Part shown: in pieces, positions 54,037-63,339 of the stretch
Numbering within the stretch: position 1 is the first letter of the stretch
Layout of the letters: each line of letters opens with the position of its first letter
Source: Fuerstiella sp.
GTDB taxonomy: Bacteria; Planctomycetota; Planctomycetia; Planctomycetales; Planctomycetaceae
Assembly: GCA_029245955.1 (NCBI GenBank)
Contig: JAQWOH010000077.1
Location: forward strand, 51,549-115,548
Reading direction: 5' to 3'
Length of the DNA stretch: 64,000 bases
Program-made: the position numbers and the translations under genes
The notes under the pieces: generated by a model
What the model was told of the DNA's origin: nothing
The model's database searches: none
Seen by the model: only the letters and a program-made list of their open reading frames with translations

Positions 54037-54143
54037 AGGGCAGTCTCTTCTGCGGATTTACTGAGTCGGTCTGGAACAGCAACATGTGTTCAACCAGAAA
54101 ATATCTGACAATGCGAACTGACAACAATCTATTCGGTGTGACC

Positions 54144-55292
54144 ATGAAGACTGTCTCCTGTTTGTTTGGGCTGTTTCTGGTCGTCAGTCTGTCGTTGACG
54201 ATGACAACAACTGCTGATGAGCCCCGGCCTGCGGTGGAAGCAGAAATGTTTCCGATTCCGGACGGCACAATTGAGGAACTGTTTACGTTCATCAACACAG
54301 TGAAGATGACGCCACCGGAAGAACGAACTCAGGAAGCGGTCGTGGCTCATCTGAAGGCACAGGTGAAAGCTGTCGTGGCCGTCTGTGACCGAATTCTGAA
54401 ATTAAATCCGGATGAACCGCAGCAGCTGAAAGTTCTTATGGAGCGGCTGTCAGGATATTCCGTCCTGTCGCAGGTTGATGAGTCTGCAGCAAAACGTTTG
54501 AACGCACTGTTCAAACAATACGAGAATGACGAACGGCCCGCCGTTGTACAGTTGATCGGTGGATTGAGGCTGCAAAAGCATGCCAGTGAGTTCTTCAGAA
54601 CCTCGGACGCTGCTCAGGCAAAGTTTGTCGACGATCTGTTCCTGTTTATCGACGCTCACGGCCTGGATCAGCGAACGGTCAGCATCGCATCCAGTCTGGG
54701 TGAAGCTCTTGAGAAATCGGCAACACCACAGTTGGGCGCTGTGGTGTATGACCGGTTGGCGAAAGCACTCATGAAACTGAACAATCCTGCGCTGGAGTCT
54801 CAGGTTCAACGAATGCAGGCGATTGCACGACGGCTGTCATTGCCCGGGGAATTCATGGAAGTCACGGGGACGACGGCCGCAGGAGAAGACTTCGACTGGT
54901 CGGCGTATCGTGGCAAAGTTGTTCTGGTGGATTTTTGGGCCAGTTGGTGTGGGCCCTGTCGCGCCGAAATTCCCAATATGAAGGCTCAGCTGAAAAAATA
55001 CGGGGACAGGGGATTTGCGATTGTCGGGATTAACCTGGATAGAACCATCAACGAATATCAAAACTACGTCGACCGCGAAGAGCTGACATGGGTCAATTTG
55101 ATGAGTCAGAAAGAAAGCGAACGCGGGTGGAACAGTCCGCTCGCTGTGCATTACGGCATCAGCGGTATCCCCACGGCCATTCTTGTTGACAAAGAAGGCA
55201 AAGTCGTCTCCATGACAGCTCGTGGTGGAGAGCTGAACCGGCTGCTGGCGGAACTGCTGGGAGACGTTGAAACGGGTGACAGCGAGAACTGA
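54144..55292 (+). CDS. TlpA-like thioredoxin-fold protein with N-terminal helical domain
   Basis: 382 residues from the ATG at 54144, where a signal peptide (MKTVSCLFGLFLVVSLSL) starts; GTG 54033 is an upstream alternative. An all-helical domain occupies roughly residues 45-225. A TlpA/ResA-type thioredoxin domain follows, with the redox motif WCGPC near 267-271 (VLVDFWASWCGPCRAEIPN), the cis-proline in GISGIPTAILVDKEGKV and the GINLDRTIN stretch. It would act as exported thiol-disulfide reductase. Located after the caspase-like gene on the same strand, possibly co-transcribed. Confidence 0.88.
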   Translation: MKTVSCLFGLFLVVSLSLTMTTTADEPRPAVEAEMFPIPDGTIEELFTFINTVKMTPPEERTQEAVVAHLKAQVKAVVAVCDRILKLNPDEPQQLKVLMERLSGYSVLSQVDESAAKRLNALFKQYENDERPAVVQLIGGLRLQKHASEFFRTSDAAQAKFVDDLFLFIDAHGLDQRTVSIASSLGEALEKSATPQLGAVVYDRLAKALMKLNNPALESQVQRMQAIARRLSLPGEFMEVTGTTAAGEDFDWSAYRGKVVLVDFWASWCGPCRAEIPNMKAQLKKYGDRGFAIVGINLDRTINEYQNYVDREELTWVNLMSQKESERGWNSPLAVHYGISGIPTAILVDKEGKVVSMTARGGELNRLLAELLGDVETGDSEN

Positions 55293-55504
55293 TGGTGCAA
55301 GTTATTCGTGATATACGGCGCATGTCAGTCCGTTTCACCACCGCGAATCATGCGTCATATCATTCTGATTGAGCGACAAAATCCAACCAAATGGTCCAGG
55401 CAGACCTGTGTGACGGCAATCCTGCTGTGAATCAGCTGCGCATCTGATGCACGCGAGCTACCATAGAAAGTGTCTCGCTTTTCTCTGTTTGCAGCAGGTG
55501 GACG

Positions 55505-56155
55505 ATGATTGCTTCCAAATCAACATATTGTTGCCAGCAGTGTGGCGGCAGGGCTGTGTCTGTGCAGGATCGAGAGTATCTGCAGTGTGAGTACTGTCGG
55601 TCTCTCGTGTTCACCGCGGAAAACCCGCTCACTGTTGATCGCGTGACACCCAGCGGCGGTGACCTCGAGACGGAATGCCCGGTGTGTCAGGAGACGCTGT
55701 GCACGGGACAGGTTGAAGAGCATCCGGTGTTGTACTGTGACGACTGTTACGGACTGTTGCTTAAGAATGAGGATTTCGGGGCAATCACTCGAATCCGGAG
55801 GACTCGACGGGTTGGTCTCGAAGCAGAGGCCTGCCGTCCATTGAACCCGGGCGAATACGATCGAAAGATCAGTTGCCCGAACTGCCGAGCGCAGATGGAA
55901 GTACATCCGTATTACGGGCCCGGTAACATCGTCATGGACTCGTGTCCGCAGTGTCAGTATGTCTGGCTGGACCATGGCGAACTTTGCACAGTCGAACAGG
56001 CGGAAGGCGGTCGCCAGCCTGAGGTCATGCCGCTGTACCTGAACGATGGTGGTGGAGTGACTATTATTCCGACACCGATACCACAATCATCCGATGGCAA
56101 CGACCAGTCGGATTCACCGCTTCTGGTGATTGCCGATCTGCTGTTCGGTCTTTAG
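55505..56155 (+). CDS. Zinc-ribbon protein (zf-TFIIB-like)
   Basis: 216 residues, ATG 55505 with AGGTGG four bases upstream. Four Cys pairs form zinc-ribbon knuckles: CQQCGG and CEYC (residues 10-31), CPVC and CDDC (about 59-82), and CPNC with CPQC near 124-146, the last of the zf-TFIIB type (MDSCPQCQYVWLDHGELCTVEQ). A short tail ends in DSPLLVIADLLFGL, possibly an amphipathic helix. No catalytic domain is visible. Such proteins in planctomycetes are uncharacterised. Confidence 0.85.
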   Translation: MIASKSTYCCQQCGGRAVSVQDREYLQCEYCRSLVFTAENPLTVDRVTPSGGDLETECPVCQETLCTGQVEEHPVLYCDDCYGLLLKNEDFGAITRIRRTRRVGLEAEACRPLNPGEYDRKISCPNCRAQMEVHPYYGPGNIVMDSCPQCQYVWLDHGELCTVEQAEGGRQPEVMPLYLNDGGGVTIIPTPIPQSSDGNDQSDSPLLVIADLLFGL

Positions 56156-56368
56156 GCGTGCCTGCACGTGCCGCACAAAACTGACATCAGCTAACCATGC
56201 CACTTGCAGGCATCTGGTCCTGCGGACCGGGCGCGGTGCTGACTCCTGGTGAGGGCGATGGAGTGCTCACTGATCTCCGGAGAACGTCTGGGGACTTCGC
56301 CACTGTTTCGCTATCATTAGTTCTGAACGCACACGACGTGTTCGAATTCCTCGCGAAACAGGTTGCCG

Positions 56369-57778
56369 ATGGTCCGCGATTTTACAACTGAGAGTCTTTC
56401 TCACGACCCCATCCACGGTTATATCCCGTTTATTTCATGTGCCGGTCTGCCCGATGATGAAGCGGCGGAGCAGGAACTGATCGATCATCCGTGGGTGCAG
56501 CGGATGAGACAGATTCATCAGCTGCAGACGGCATGGTGGGTGTTTCCGTCAGCGGAGCATATGCGATTTCAGCATGTGCTGGGTGTCATGCATCTCGGTA
56601 GTGTCACGGTGACGGCATGGTACGAGTCTCTGGCCGAAGCCTGTCGCAGTGTTCCATCGAAGGCCTACGTCGAGAGTCTGGTCCGAATCGCGGGCTTGCT
56701 GCACGATTCGGGGCATGGGCCGTTCGGTCATTTTTTTGATGATCACTATCTGGAACAGTTTGATCTGACGCACGAGGACATCGGCGGCCACATTATCGAA
56801 CATGAACTGGGCGACATCATTCGCCGCATTCGGCGCAACCCCAACGGTCGGCTGCAGCCGCTGGAAGAACTGGATGCGAAGCAGGTCGCATGGCTGATTC
56901 GTCGTCCAAGCGGCAGGCCTGAAGATGAAGAAGGCCATCCTGACTGGTTACGCAAACTGCGTTCGCTGTTCAGTGGGATTTATACCGTTGACAACATGGA
57001 CTTCGTTCTGCGCGACGCCTACATGTCCGGCTACAATACCAAGGCCTTCGACATCTCTCGCCTGATTCACTACAGCTTTTTTACGACTGAAGGGTTAACC
57101 ATTCATGCACGTGGTCTGCCCACACTGATCAATTTTATTGAAACGCGGGCTAATCTGTTTCGCACAATTTACTTTCACCGCACGGTGCGCGGCATCGATA
57201 TTGCGCTGGAGGATTACTTTGCGGACACGATGAAAAGGTTGTTTCCCGGCAATCCGCTGGAGCATCTGCAGGCATATCAGGGACTGACTGAAACGTCGTT
57301 TCTGGTTGACGTAACTCGGTGGGCCGACAGTGATGACCCTGAGTTGAGCGAACTCGGACGTCACTGGCGTTCGATCATTAACCGAGACGAGATGTGGCGG
57401 ATGGCCTGTGAACGGACGATGCATTTTCACGATGGTCAGGCAGAAAGCACTACGATTTTTTCCGAACCGGACCTTGTCGAACGACGGGTACGCGAATTTC
57501 TGCCGGCTGGCCTGCGTGACATCCCTTTGCGCGTTGACGTGGCGAAGCATTATCACCGTCCCAGTGCCCGGCGGCCGGCGGGTAAGCAGAACTTCTGGTT
57601 CGATCCCGCCAGTGGCGAATCCTATGAGCTTGACGATGACGAACTGTTTCGCAGTCTGCCTACCAGCTTCATCATTTTCCGGATCTACAGTCGAGATCAC
57701 GGTCACGATCGGGAAATCAGCGCGGCTCTTCTGAAAGTCGCAGGCGGATCCGGCGGCGACACGAAAACGAACATGTAA
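56369..57778 (+). CDS. HD-domain phosphohydrolase (dGTPase-like)
   Basis: 469 residues from the ATG at 56369 (TTG two codons upstream is the frame's first start). The HD metal-binding residues are seen in EHMRFQHVLGVMHLG, GLLHDSGHGPFGH (the HD pair) and YTVDNMDFVLRDAYMSG, where the final Asp coordinates metal. This is the set of the dGTPase/SAMHD1-like group, which includes YdhJ-type proteins. Substrate may be a dNTP or another phosphoester. The C-terminal part has no further known domain. Stands alone between the zinc-ribbon gene and the convergent TPR gene. Confidence 0.88.
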   Translation: MVRDFTTESLSHDPIHGYIPFISCAGLPDDEAAEQELIDHPWVQRMRQIHQLQTAWWVFPSAEHMRFQHVLGVMHLGSVTVTAWYESLAEACRSVPSKAYVESLVRIAGLLHDSGHGPFGHFFDDHYLEQFDLTHEDIGGHIIEHELGDIIRRIRRNPNGRLQPLEELDAKQVAWLIRRPSGRPEDEEGHPDWLRKLRSLFSGIYTVDNMDFVLRDAYMSGYNTKAFDISRLIHYSFFTTEGLTIHARGLPTLINFIETRANLFRTIYFHRTVRGIDIALEDYFADTMKRLFPGNPLEHLQAYQGLTETSFLVDVTRWADSDDPELSELGRHWRSIINRDEMWRMACERTMHFHDGQAESTTIFSEPDLVERRVREFLPAGLRDIPLRVDVAKHYHRPSARRPAGKQNFWFDPASGESYELDDDELFRSLPTSFIIFRIYSRDHGHDREISAALLKVAGGSGGDTKTNM

Positions 57779-57821
57779 CGCTGCATCGTAATGACTGCCG
57801 GAGTACAAAAACTTTAACACG

Positions 57822-57840
57822 CAGCCGAAAAATGCGGCTG
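57822..57840 (-). terminator. Possible terminator stem-loop
   Basis: CAGCCG and CGGCTG pair over a 7-base A-rich loop. On the minus strand the stem is followed within a few bases by a T-rich stretch, which suits a Rho-independent terminator for the TPR gene ending at 58058, although it lies about 220 bases beyond that stop. The stem is short, so the call is tentative. Confidence 0.3.
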
Positions 57841-58057
57841 ACAGTCCAGTGCGACCGTCTTCAGACGACGGAACGGGCCGATCTGGCTCAGCGGCTGCTT
57901 GATCACGACGAGCCGAACCGCTGGAAGACTGCCAAGCCTGTTCTTTGGCATTCCGTCCATTGTGTTTACCTTCAGGTTTCCATGGCGGTGTGGTGTGTTG
58001 CTGACAGAACAGGGAAGGGAAACCGGCGCTGTGAGTCGGTGAGCAGCGCTTTGCAGA

Positions 58058-59467
58058 TCATTCCCGGGGGGGAGGCGTGTTGGGGATGTCAGCCTTCGAC
58101 GCTGACAACGCACTTCGGTATCGGAGTGCTCGCTGGTGGTCCGGATTTCGTTTCAGGCATTCATCGAAGGCCCTGATCGCCGACTCGGCTTCACCAAGCA
58201 ACTGCTGAGAACGACCCAGCCAGAACCAGGTGCGTGCCGGCGAATTGTTTAGCTCAACGGACCGTAAGAATGCTGCGGCAGCTTGAGGAATTGCGAGTTG
58301 CTCCAGTAACAGAGTCCCTTTCAGAAACTCACCCCACGCCTCCATGTGGTCGGCGGAAGTCACTTCGCCAGCATTCCTTCGCAATTCGGCAAGTGCCCCG
58401 CACATATCGATGACCTGCTGACTTTTCCCGCCTGACAACAGATGTATTCCCGTTTCGAACACATGCTTTGCATCGGCGATTTTCTGCTGACCCAGCAGAG
58501 CAAACCCAAGTCTTGCCGCCCGGTAAGAATCCACGCCATCTTTTGCGATGGTCTTCCGCAATCTGGCGACCTGTGATTCTCCGTCATCGCGCGCAAGGTC
58601 GATGTTCGACAGCAGGTCCTCCAGCAACGGATCCCATGCCTCCCTGTTTTCAGCAAGGATCATGTCGGCGACGCGATTGAGGTTCTGCGGTCGCCGCAGT
58701 TGTTTCACTGCCATGTTGACGCGATACTCAACGCCCAGTTCCATTGACAGCTTCTGCAGCGATGCGGCGCGACTGTGCCATGGTCCTCTCACATGTTCGC
58801 TGACGACGTCTGCGAACGCAGCGTGATGCTGCTCAGTGGTCGTGTCGCCCTGCTGTCGAGCGACGACGGCCAGCAGATGATAGATTCGCCAGGCATTTGG
58901 CTGCTCCTGCAGGAGTTCGTTGAGTAAGGTTGAGGCGTGGGGCAGGTTGTCGTCGCGGATAGCCTGTTTGGCCAGTTGCAGACGAGAGACCGCCAGTTCG
59001 GACGATGCGTTAAATGCCTGCTGAGCGTCTTTCGTTCGTCCTTCTCGCAGTGCATTCAGGCCGATGAAATGCCGGCACGCTTCCGGATGCGAATGTCCCA
59101 GATCGATCGCATGACGGAATTGTTCATCCGACTGTGCAATATCTCCGATGCTCGAAAGGCAGAACGCCCAATGATAACGGAATCGAGGATGTATGGGGTT
59201 CAGCGTACTGGCATGACGGTAGCAGGTTTCCGCCTCTGCATAGAATCCACCGGCGAACAGCGTGTCGGCCAGGTCGTGCCAGTCCAGTGCGATTTCCGGT
59301 CGGACGACGGCAATCGCCTCCTGAATCTTCGTTCGTGTATAAGCCGGATAGCCCGCCAGATTCGGCTCCGCAAGTTTGAAGGTCTGCTGCCGGGAAAACA
59401 TCAACCAGATGACAACTGCCAGCCCCATGGCAGAAAGTGGAATCAACAGGTGTCGCAACTGTCTCAT
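58058..59467 (-). CDS. TPR-repeat protein with N-terminal membrane helix
   Basis: 469 residues from the ATG at 59467, which overlaps the stop of the upstream FG-GAP gene by ATGA. One membrane helix at the start (LIPLSAMGLAVVIWLMFS). The rest is a TPR solenoid, for example HDLADTLFAGGFYAEAETCYRHASTLNP, FQFRHAID-like repeats and TWFWLGRSQQLLGEAESAIRAFDECLKRNPD. Translational coupling to a beta-propeller gene suggests that the two exported or envelope proteins act together. Pairs of a repeat propeller and a TPR protein are common in planctomycetes; their role is not known. Confidence 0.88.
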   Translation of the reverse strand: MRQLRHLLIPLSAMGLAVVIWLMFSRQQTFKLAEPNLAGYPAYTRTKIQEAIAVVRPEIALDWHDLADTLFAGGFYAEAETCYRHASTLNPIHPRFRYHWAFCLSSIGDIAQSDEQFRHAIDLGHSHPEACRHFIGLNALREGRTKDAQQAFNASSELAVSRLQLAKQAIRDDNLPHASTLLNELLQEQPNAWRIYHLLAVVARQQGDTTTEQHHAAFADVVSEHVRGPWHSRAASLQKLSMELGVEYRVNMAVKQLRRPQNLNRVADMILAENREAWDPLLEDLLSNIDLARDDGESQVARLRKTIAKDGVDSYRAARLGFALLGQQKIADAKHVFETGIHLLSGGKSQQVIDMCGALAELRRNAGEVTSADHMEAWGEFLKGTLLLEQLAIPQAAAAFLRSVELNNSPARTWFWLGRSQQLLGEAESAIRAFDECLKRNPDHQRALRYRSALSASKADIPNTPPPRE

Positions 59468-60771
59468 TGCGTCACCCCCTGATTTTCCCAAATCGCCACT
59501 GCACCATGTTCGTTGTTGTACGGCGGGTATATCTGAAGGCTTCCGGCCACGATGTCCGGTAGGCTGTCGCCATTAAGATCACCGCAGCGGACAGTACACA
59601 GATGAGTGGGGCCGGAGGCAGCGTGCCATGCCGAAAACGTCTGATGACCGTTGTTTTCCAGCCATGCAAGACTTGTGACGTCTGGCTGTTTCCAGTCGTT
59701 AAACATGCTGGCCAGGACAACATCGATATCTCCGTCGCCGTCCATGTCGGCTGCATCAGCGGCGTAAGTGCCGCCGAGAGTGGCGATCCGATGAAACTGG
59801 AATTCAAGATCACCTCGGTTTTCCAGCCAGATACAGCCGTGACCTGGCTGAGGACATGGATACGTCAGTTCAAGATTATCACCTGCGGACAGCAGAAAGT
59901 CTGTATCGCCGTCCTTGTCCAGATCACATTTCACCATTCCGGCCAGCCCGAGATCAAAATCGGTTGTGCCCCAGACCTGATGAACGACTGGTTGAAAAGA
60001 TCCATTTCCCGGATTCTCAAAGATCAGCACCTCTTCGTCGTTCTGGCTGATCAGTGCGGCAATATCGGGATCTCCATCGTTGTCGTAGTCGTCGACAGGT
60101 ACGTGAATGCACCCGGGCAGAGATATCAGTTCATGATCGGCGAATACGCCCTTTCCGAGATTTTCCAGCCACAACACTCGACCATGCATGTAGCCGAATT
60201 CCGCCACTGCCAGGTCAATATCACCATCAGCATCCAGGTCTGCGGGCTGGACGTCTGTAACTCGGCGCAAATCGTCGGCGATCACCGTGACTTCAAATTT
60301 CGATTCTCCATCGTTAATCAGTACCACGACCTGTCCGTGGCGACTATCCGTTGGCCAGACGTCGCGCAGAATGGCAACCAGAACGTCCGGGTCGCCATCG
60401 CCGTCAATGTCAGCGACGGCGGTATGGGCAGGCGCCGACAAAGAATTCTCCGGCACAAGCGGCACTGTTGTCCAGCCGTCGTCGGCAGTTCTCCGCTGCC
60501 ACCAGATGGTGTGCCTGACCGCGTCGCAGATCAGCAGATCCGGCGTTCCGTCTGCGTCCAGGTCCGTGATGTTGACGTTTGTTATTCGTGGTCGTTCGTC
60601 TGATGTTGCGCCGTTGTTTGCACGCAGAAACGTGAGTGGCCCCGTTTCAAGTCTTGTGCCTAAATTCCGTACTGGCAGTGACTGGACCATCGGTTGGTGA
60701 TTCATACACAGCGCGATTAACGCAACTCCGATGACTGCCATCGACGTCAGTATCAAGATCGTCTTGTTCAA
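59464..60771 (-). CDS. FG-GAP/VCBS-repeat beta-propeller protein
   Basis: 435 residues from a TTG at 60771, chosen because AAGG stands six bases upstream and the signal-anchor NKTILILTSMAVIGVALIALC follows; the frame is open to a TTG at 60879. About seven FG-GAP repeats with the calcium-binding DxDxDGxxD pattern: DLDADGTPDLL, DIDGDGDPDVLV, DLDADGDIDLAV, DYDNDGDPDIAA, DLDKDGDTDFLL, DMDGDGDIDVVL and DLNGDSLPDIVA. These form an integrin-like propeller on the outside of the cytoplasm. Coupled to the TPR gene by a 4-bp overlap. Confidence 0.9.
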   Translation of the reverse strand: MNKTILILTSMAVIGVALIALCMNHQPMVQSLPVRNLGTRLETGPLTFLRANNGATSDERPRITNVNITDLDADGTPDLLICDAVRHTIWWQRRTADDGWTTVPLVPENSLSAPAHTAVADIDGDGDPDVLVAILRDVWPTDSRHGQVVVLINDGESKFEVTVIADDLRRVTDVQPADLDADGDIDLAVAEFGYMHGRVLWLENLGKGVFADHELISLPGCIHVPVDDYDNDGDPDIAALISQNDEEVLIFENPGNGSFQPVVHQVWGTTDFDLGLAGMVKCDLDKDGDTDFLLSAGDNLELTYPCPQPGHGCIWLENRGDLEFQFHRIATLGGTYAADAADMDGDGDIDVVLASMFNDWKQPDVTSLAWLENNGHQTFSAWHAASGPTHLCTVRCGDLNGDSLPDIVAGSLQIYPPYNNEHGAVAIWENQGVTQ

Positions 60772-60950
60772 GTGTTGCCTTACACGATGGCGGGGATGAC
60801 TGAGCACAACGGACGCCAAAGAAAAAAGGCGTTGTCCGGACACGAGGTCCAAACAATCGCCCGGTTCAGAATCAGGCAATATAAGCGATCTTCAGGGAAC
60901 TGCGAAGAAGTGCTGTTATCGCCTTAGCGGGAGGTCAACGTCGCTGGCTT

Positions 60951-61421
60951 CTATTCGCCTTCCTCGTAGCTTCCTCCATCGTGTTCGTCGATTTCACCCT
61001 CCGCACTCAGTTCGAAGTCGAAGGTATTTGACCCTTGTTCCACTGTCTGCTTCAGTGTCGTCTGGCTGTTGTACTGATTTGGAACTGTCTCGGGCACAGC
61101 GTCGGCGATTTCTCCGTCTTCGCCCGGTCCGGCTTCCTGGTACGTCGATATCCGTACAGTATGTTCACCGACTTTGGCTCCTTCCATATTTGCTGAGTAC
61201 TTCAGTGTGTAGTTCCCGTTGGCATCCGTGACTGCTGACGACGCACGTCCGCCTGTTGCTGCGCTGGGCTGAAATGCCACGGACGCACCGCTCAGGGGAC
61301 TGCCTCCCAAAGTCACGGTACCGCGGACCCTTCCCATATCCGGATAGTCATCAGCACCTCCGCCACATCCCCCGCTAGTTATCAAAATCCCACAGAACAA
61401 CATGATCACACAACGGTGCAT
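60951..61421 (-). CDS. Carboxypeptidase-regulatory-like lipoprotein
   Basis: 156 residues with AAGGA upstream of the ATG. A signal ending in the lipobox-like TSGGC is followed by one carboxypeptidase regulatory-like beta domain: GRVRGTVTLGGSPLSGASVAF and AVTDANGNYTLKYSANMEGAKVGEHTVRIS. The tail is acidic. This compact 'VRGTVTLGG...' lipoprotein type occurs in many copies per planctomycete genome, often next to a DUF1559 gene, as here. Function unknown. Confidence 0.9.
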   Translation of the reverse strand: MHRCVIMLFCGILITSGGCGGGADDYPDMGRVRGTVTLGGSPLSGASVAFQPSAATGGRASSAVTDANGNYTLKYSANMEGAKVGEHTVRISTYQEAGPGEDGEIADAVPETVPNQYNSQTTLKQTVEQGSNTFDFELSAEGEIDEHDGGSYEEGE

Positions 61422-61622
61422 TGAGGTAGTCCTTATTTACAAGTCGTACTTTGAAATCAAAAAGCTAACTGCGCTGGAGATACAACTGGAAAAACGGTGA
61501 CAACGACGGCAACTGGTGACGAATACTCTGGTGGCAAAGACACAGCCGCCGGGCTGCTTCGAAGAATCGCAGAGCCCGGCTTCTGGTCGCGTCCGAAATA
61601 CCACTTCAGGTTCAGAAATCGC

Positions 61623-62693
61623 TTAGAACTCACCCACAGTGAAGCCATCAGATCGGGCGAACAACCGTTGATACAGTCCGAAATCAGCACCACCGTTGCT
61701 GTCGTCGTACTCGTCGGTGGTGTTGTTTCCTGTCCAGATAGCGCCCCAGCCTCCACGATGTTTACATCCGCGACACGTGTGCTGGATGTTCTCGCTGATA
61801 AACCGCACGCTGCCGTCTGCCAGTCCGAACTGAGCCCCACCTGTATGCAGACTGCTGGCCGATGTTTGCTTAGGGCCCCACCCCGTACCGTCAGGAAGCT
61901 GGTTGATGGGATACGCTCCACCCATCATGACGAAGCTTGTACGTCCCTGAGCCCAACCGCTCTGCTGACGAATGACTCCGAATGCCAGCGTCATTTCGGC
62001 ACCGCCCTGGCCGGGCTGATTCTTCAGCTTGAATGTTTGTTCGCCTATCAGCAATGTATTTGACGTGCCATCGGTAACATCACGAAACTTAATGCCGATG
62101 TCACGATTAAACATACCTGTGTTGCTGCGTCGTTGCCCGCTGTTGCCAGCAGTTGCCGGCACGAACGGATTGTGAAATGCACCGGCACAGGCTGCGTAGC
62201 TGGTCAATGCAGCTTCATAGCCCCATGGCTGATTCGTATAGTAATTCCTTTTAGAAGGTGCGATGTCTGATGGACACAGATACGACGAAACAGGCGACCC
62301 AGCCGTAATATGGTTGGTTCGCGGGTTCTGTCCGAGTCCGGAAATCGGGTAGTCATAGTCAAACTGGTTTGCGATGGCGGCCCCGTCAATGAAGGGCAGG
62401 ATGTAACCACCCCACGAGAATCCAGTGCCTCCCCGATTGTTGTTTGAGTTTCCGTCCCAGTCACCAATGTACTGATGACCGATCGGGAACAGCCCGTATG
62501 TGCTCTCATAGTTGTGGCAGGCAAGTGCCAATTGTTTCAGGTTGTTCTTGCACTGCGTTCGCCGGGCGGCTTCACGGGCTTGCTGTACAGCGGGTAGCAA
62601 CAACGCAATCAGAATGGCGATGATGGCGATGACCACCAACAGCTCGATTAACGTAAATCCGCGTTTAAACCGCAGCGAACAAGGGCGTGACAT
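61623..62693 (-). CDS. DUF1559 protein with prepilin-type N-terminus
   Basis: 356 residues from the ATG at 62693, where GGAG lies six bases upstream. The prepilin cleavage and methylation motif is classical: KRGFTLIELLVVIAIIAIL, so it should be processed by prepilin peptidase. DUF1559 follows, with NNLKQLALACHNYESTYG and the C-terminal LHTGGAQFGLADGSVRFISENI (the H-x9-DG motif). This family is hugely expanded in planctomycetes. It may form or decorate a pseudopilus, but that is inferred. Adjacent to the small lipoprotein, in the order often seen. Confidence 0.94.
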   Translation of the reverse strand: MSRPCSLRFKRGFTLIELLVVIAIIAILIALLLPAVQQAREAARRTQCKNNLKQLALACHNYESTYGLFPIGHQYIGDWDGNSNNNRGGTGFSWGGYILPFIDGAAIANQFDYDYPISGLGQNPRTNHITAGSPVSSYLCPSDIAPSKRNYYTNQPWGYEAALTSYAACAGAFHNPFVPATAGNSGQRRSNTGMFNRDIGIKFRDVTDGTSNTLLIGEQTFKLKNQPGQGGAEMTLAFGVIRQQSGWAQGRTSFVMMGGAYPINQLPDGTGWGPKQTSASSLHTGGAQFGLADGSVRFISENIQHTCRGCKHRGGWGAIWTGNNTTDEYDDSNGGADFGLYQRLFARSDGFTVGEF

Positions 62694-63339
62694 GAGATTC
62701 TCCTTCGACGAGAAAACGGGAAGAGATCGCACAAGACCGTGCGTTGATTAATGACGAGCCTGTTACAGAAGTAGGGCCGAGTCTCCACTTTGTCACAGCA
62801 GAATCCATTATTTCAAAGAAATGAAATAGCAGTTTAAAAACCACTGAGAACCCGAGGCGTCTGTTTTGAAGTGCTGCTATTACGATCGCTAACACTCGCA
62901 AGACATGAGGTATCGACCGCCAGTGCATTTAAACGACGTGCCGAAACAAATCACCTCGGTGTGTTCGGGAGAACGCGTTTCGAGGTGATGGCGGATGTAG
63001 TCGCCCTTTCGCGCAGCATATGACCGCACAACATGATCAGATCGATTGTATATGCATGCAGCCTAGACCAGAGCACAGTGCCCGCGATAACTGTTTGTCC
63101 TGTTATTTCCGTAAAATATATAGAAAAACTCAAGTTATGGCGACACCCGCCGGAATTTTATACCCGCAAGGGTGACTGGTCGGAGCATTCAGCCAGAGCG
63201 TGAGGGGATTCTGGTCATTTCAGAGTTGCGGTTGACAGATTCGTCATACTGCCAGACTTGACATCGACATCACCATTCAGGCATGATTTTAAATGCCCCT
63301 GGGTTCCGTTTCATTGCAGCCGGTCGGGAGGTGTCATTG
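62694..63339. other. Intergenic region with a strong hairpin
   Basis: About 645 bases. The chief feature is ATCACCTCG (62950-62958) pairing perfectly with CGAGGTGAT (62981-62989), with an inner GTTC/GAAC stem in the loop. No coding frame is supported. The hairpin lacks a T run, so it is not a plain terminator. AT-rich stretches near 63110-63130 may belong to a promoter. Confidence 0.45.

Noticed and set aside
54033..54143. Upstream GTG start for the TlpA-like gene
   Set aside because: The GTGA overlap is attractive, but a clear signal peptide begins at the ATG at 54144.
59602..60603. A 333-codon plus-strand open frame
   Set aside because: Antisense to the FG-GAP gene, whose calcium-binding repeats are unmistakable.
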